Shown: positions 14,006-14,362 of the stretch, in pieces | Layout of the letters: every line of letters begins with the position of its first letter | Numbering within the stretch: the stretch's first letter is position 1 | Assembly: GCA_023415035.1 (NCBI GenBank) | Contig: JAEZLX010000238.1 | Coordinates: 1 to 14,362 of the forward strand | Length of the DNA: 14,362 bases | Reading direction: 5' to 3' | From: Pseudomonadota bacterium | GTDB taxonomy: Bacteria > Pseudomonadota > Gammaproteobacteria > Burkholderiales > Burkholderiaceae_C | The notes under the pieces: model-generated | Told to the model about the DNA's origin: nothing | Database searches by the model: none | What the model saw: only the letters and a program-made list of their open reading frames with translations | Position numbers and translations under genes: made by a program

Positions 14006-14047
14006 GGGCGGGTACCTGCCCGCTTACCTTCGACCATCGGCATGGTC
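14006..14047. promoter_or_regulatory. Two dyads upstream of the 115-residue protein gene
   Basis: A 16-bp near-palindrome, GGGCGGGTACCTGCCC (14 of 16 positions symmetric), occupies 14006-14021. A perfect dyad GACCAT-CGGC-ATGGTC occupies 14032-14047. Both lie 24-65 bp upstream of the ATG at 13982, where operators would be expected. No convincing -35/-10 pair was found. Confidence 0.3.
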
Positions 14048-14153
14048 TCCCGCAGCCTTGAGCGTCGATGCACGAAAAAGCGGCACAAAACCGATGAGCG
14101 GTCGGCCAGCGACGAACGGTATGCAACGAAGGTTGGCGTCCATGATTTGCCCG

Positions 14154-14362
14154 TCAGAGGAAGGTACTCACGATGCGCAGGACCTCGTCTCCGTAGGCCT
14201 CGCGCTTTTTCTGCCCGATGCCGCTGATGCCCTCGAGGTCGGCATGGCTGCGCGGCATGGCGGCGGCGATCCCGCGCAGCGTCGCGTCGTGGAAGATGAC
14301 GTAGGCCGGCCGGTTATGCTCGCGCGCCACCTCGGCGCGCCAGGCCTTGAGCGCCTCCAGGC
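14154..14362 (-). CDS. recQ: RecQ DNA helicase, C-terminal HRDC domain (partial)
   Basis: The last 68 codons of a gene that continues beyond the right edge. The visible part, starting LEALKAWRAEVAREHNRPAY and containing YVIFHDATLRGIA, LEGISGIGQKK and EAYGDEVLRIV, is a typical HRDC domain, the nucleic-acid-binding module at the C-terminus of RecQ. RecQ is a 3'-5' DNA helicase acting in recombination and fork repair. The helicase core is outside the window, so another HRDC protein such as RNase D cannot be fully excluded, but the sequence and its C-terminal position fit RecQ best. There are 171 bp before the next gene on the same strand, and no clear terminator. Confidence 0.85.
   Translation of the reverse strand, partial: LEALKAWRAEVAREHNRPAYVIFHDATLRGIAAAMPRSHADLEGISGIGQKKREAYGDEVLRIVSTFL

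Noticed and set aside
1..14362. Search for IS elements, CRISPR repeats, tRNAs, phage or defence genes
   Set aside because: No terminal inverted repeats, transposase motifs, spaced direct repeats or tRNA-like folds were seen on reading both strands.

Overview
The window looks like ordinary chromosome of a high-GC beta-proteobacterium, most likely Comamonadaceae (Acidovorax/Alicycliphilus/Comamonas-like). This rests on the strong GC bias at third codon positions, long antisense open frames behind nearly every gene, a GTP-dependent PEP carboxykinase, and a liv-type ABC cluster of a form I associate with Burkholderiales. The assignment is inference; there is no rRNA or other marker gene here. I see no insertion sequence, phage, CRISPR, tRNA or other sign of recent transfer.

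Left arm (1-4060), all on the minus strand: pckG (gluconeogenic PEP carboxykinase) with a long leader containing two hairpins, a 47-residue single-pass membrane protein gene with its own promoter and terminator, and a 485-residue membrane protein built from five repeats of the conserved TM-helix type (MscS/CmpX-related). A sigma70-like promoter with exact 17-bp spacing precedes the last two genes.

Middle (4341-9002), plus strand: a complete five-gene branched-chain/aromatic-acid-type ABC importer in the order livG, livF, substrate-binding protein, livH, livM. The two ATPases, the binding protein and the two permeases would form one uptake complex. LivF has Arg in place of the Walker A Lys. 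The binding protein resembles the aromatic-acid-binding (CouP-like) branch of the family, so the substrate may be an aromatic acid rather than Leu/Ile/Val.

Right arm: ilvA (threonine dehydratase with ACT domain, minus) converges with livM and diverges from a gene for a double-AAA+ ATPase (plus). The AAA gene overlaps by 11 bp, tail to tail, with a class I glutamine amidotransferase gene (minus). Further minus-strand genes are a 115-residue protein of unknown function with a clear terminator, and the 3' end of recQ (HRDC domain) running off the right edge.

No dramatic new system is evident. The best candidates for a second look are the pckG leader, the 47-residue membrane protein, the LivF Walker A substitution, the asymmetric double-AAA ATPase with an unassigned 300-residue N-terminus, and the His-rich 115-residue protein.
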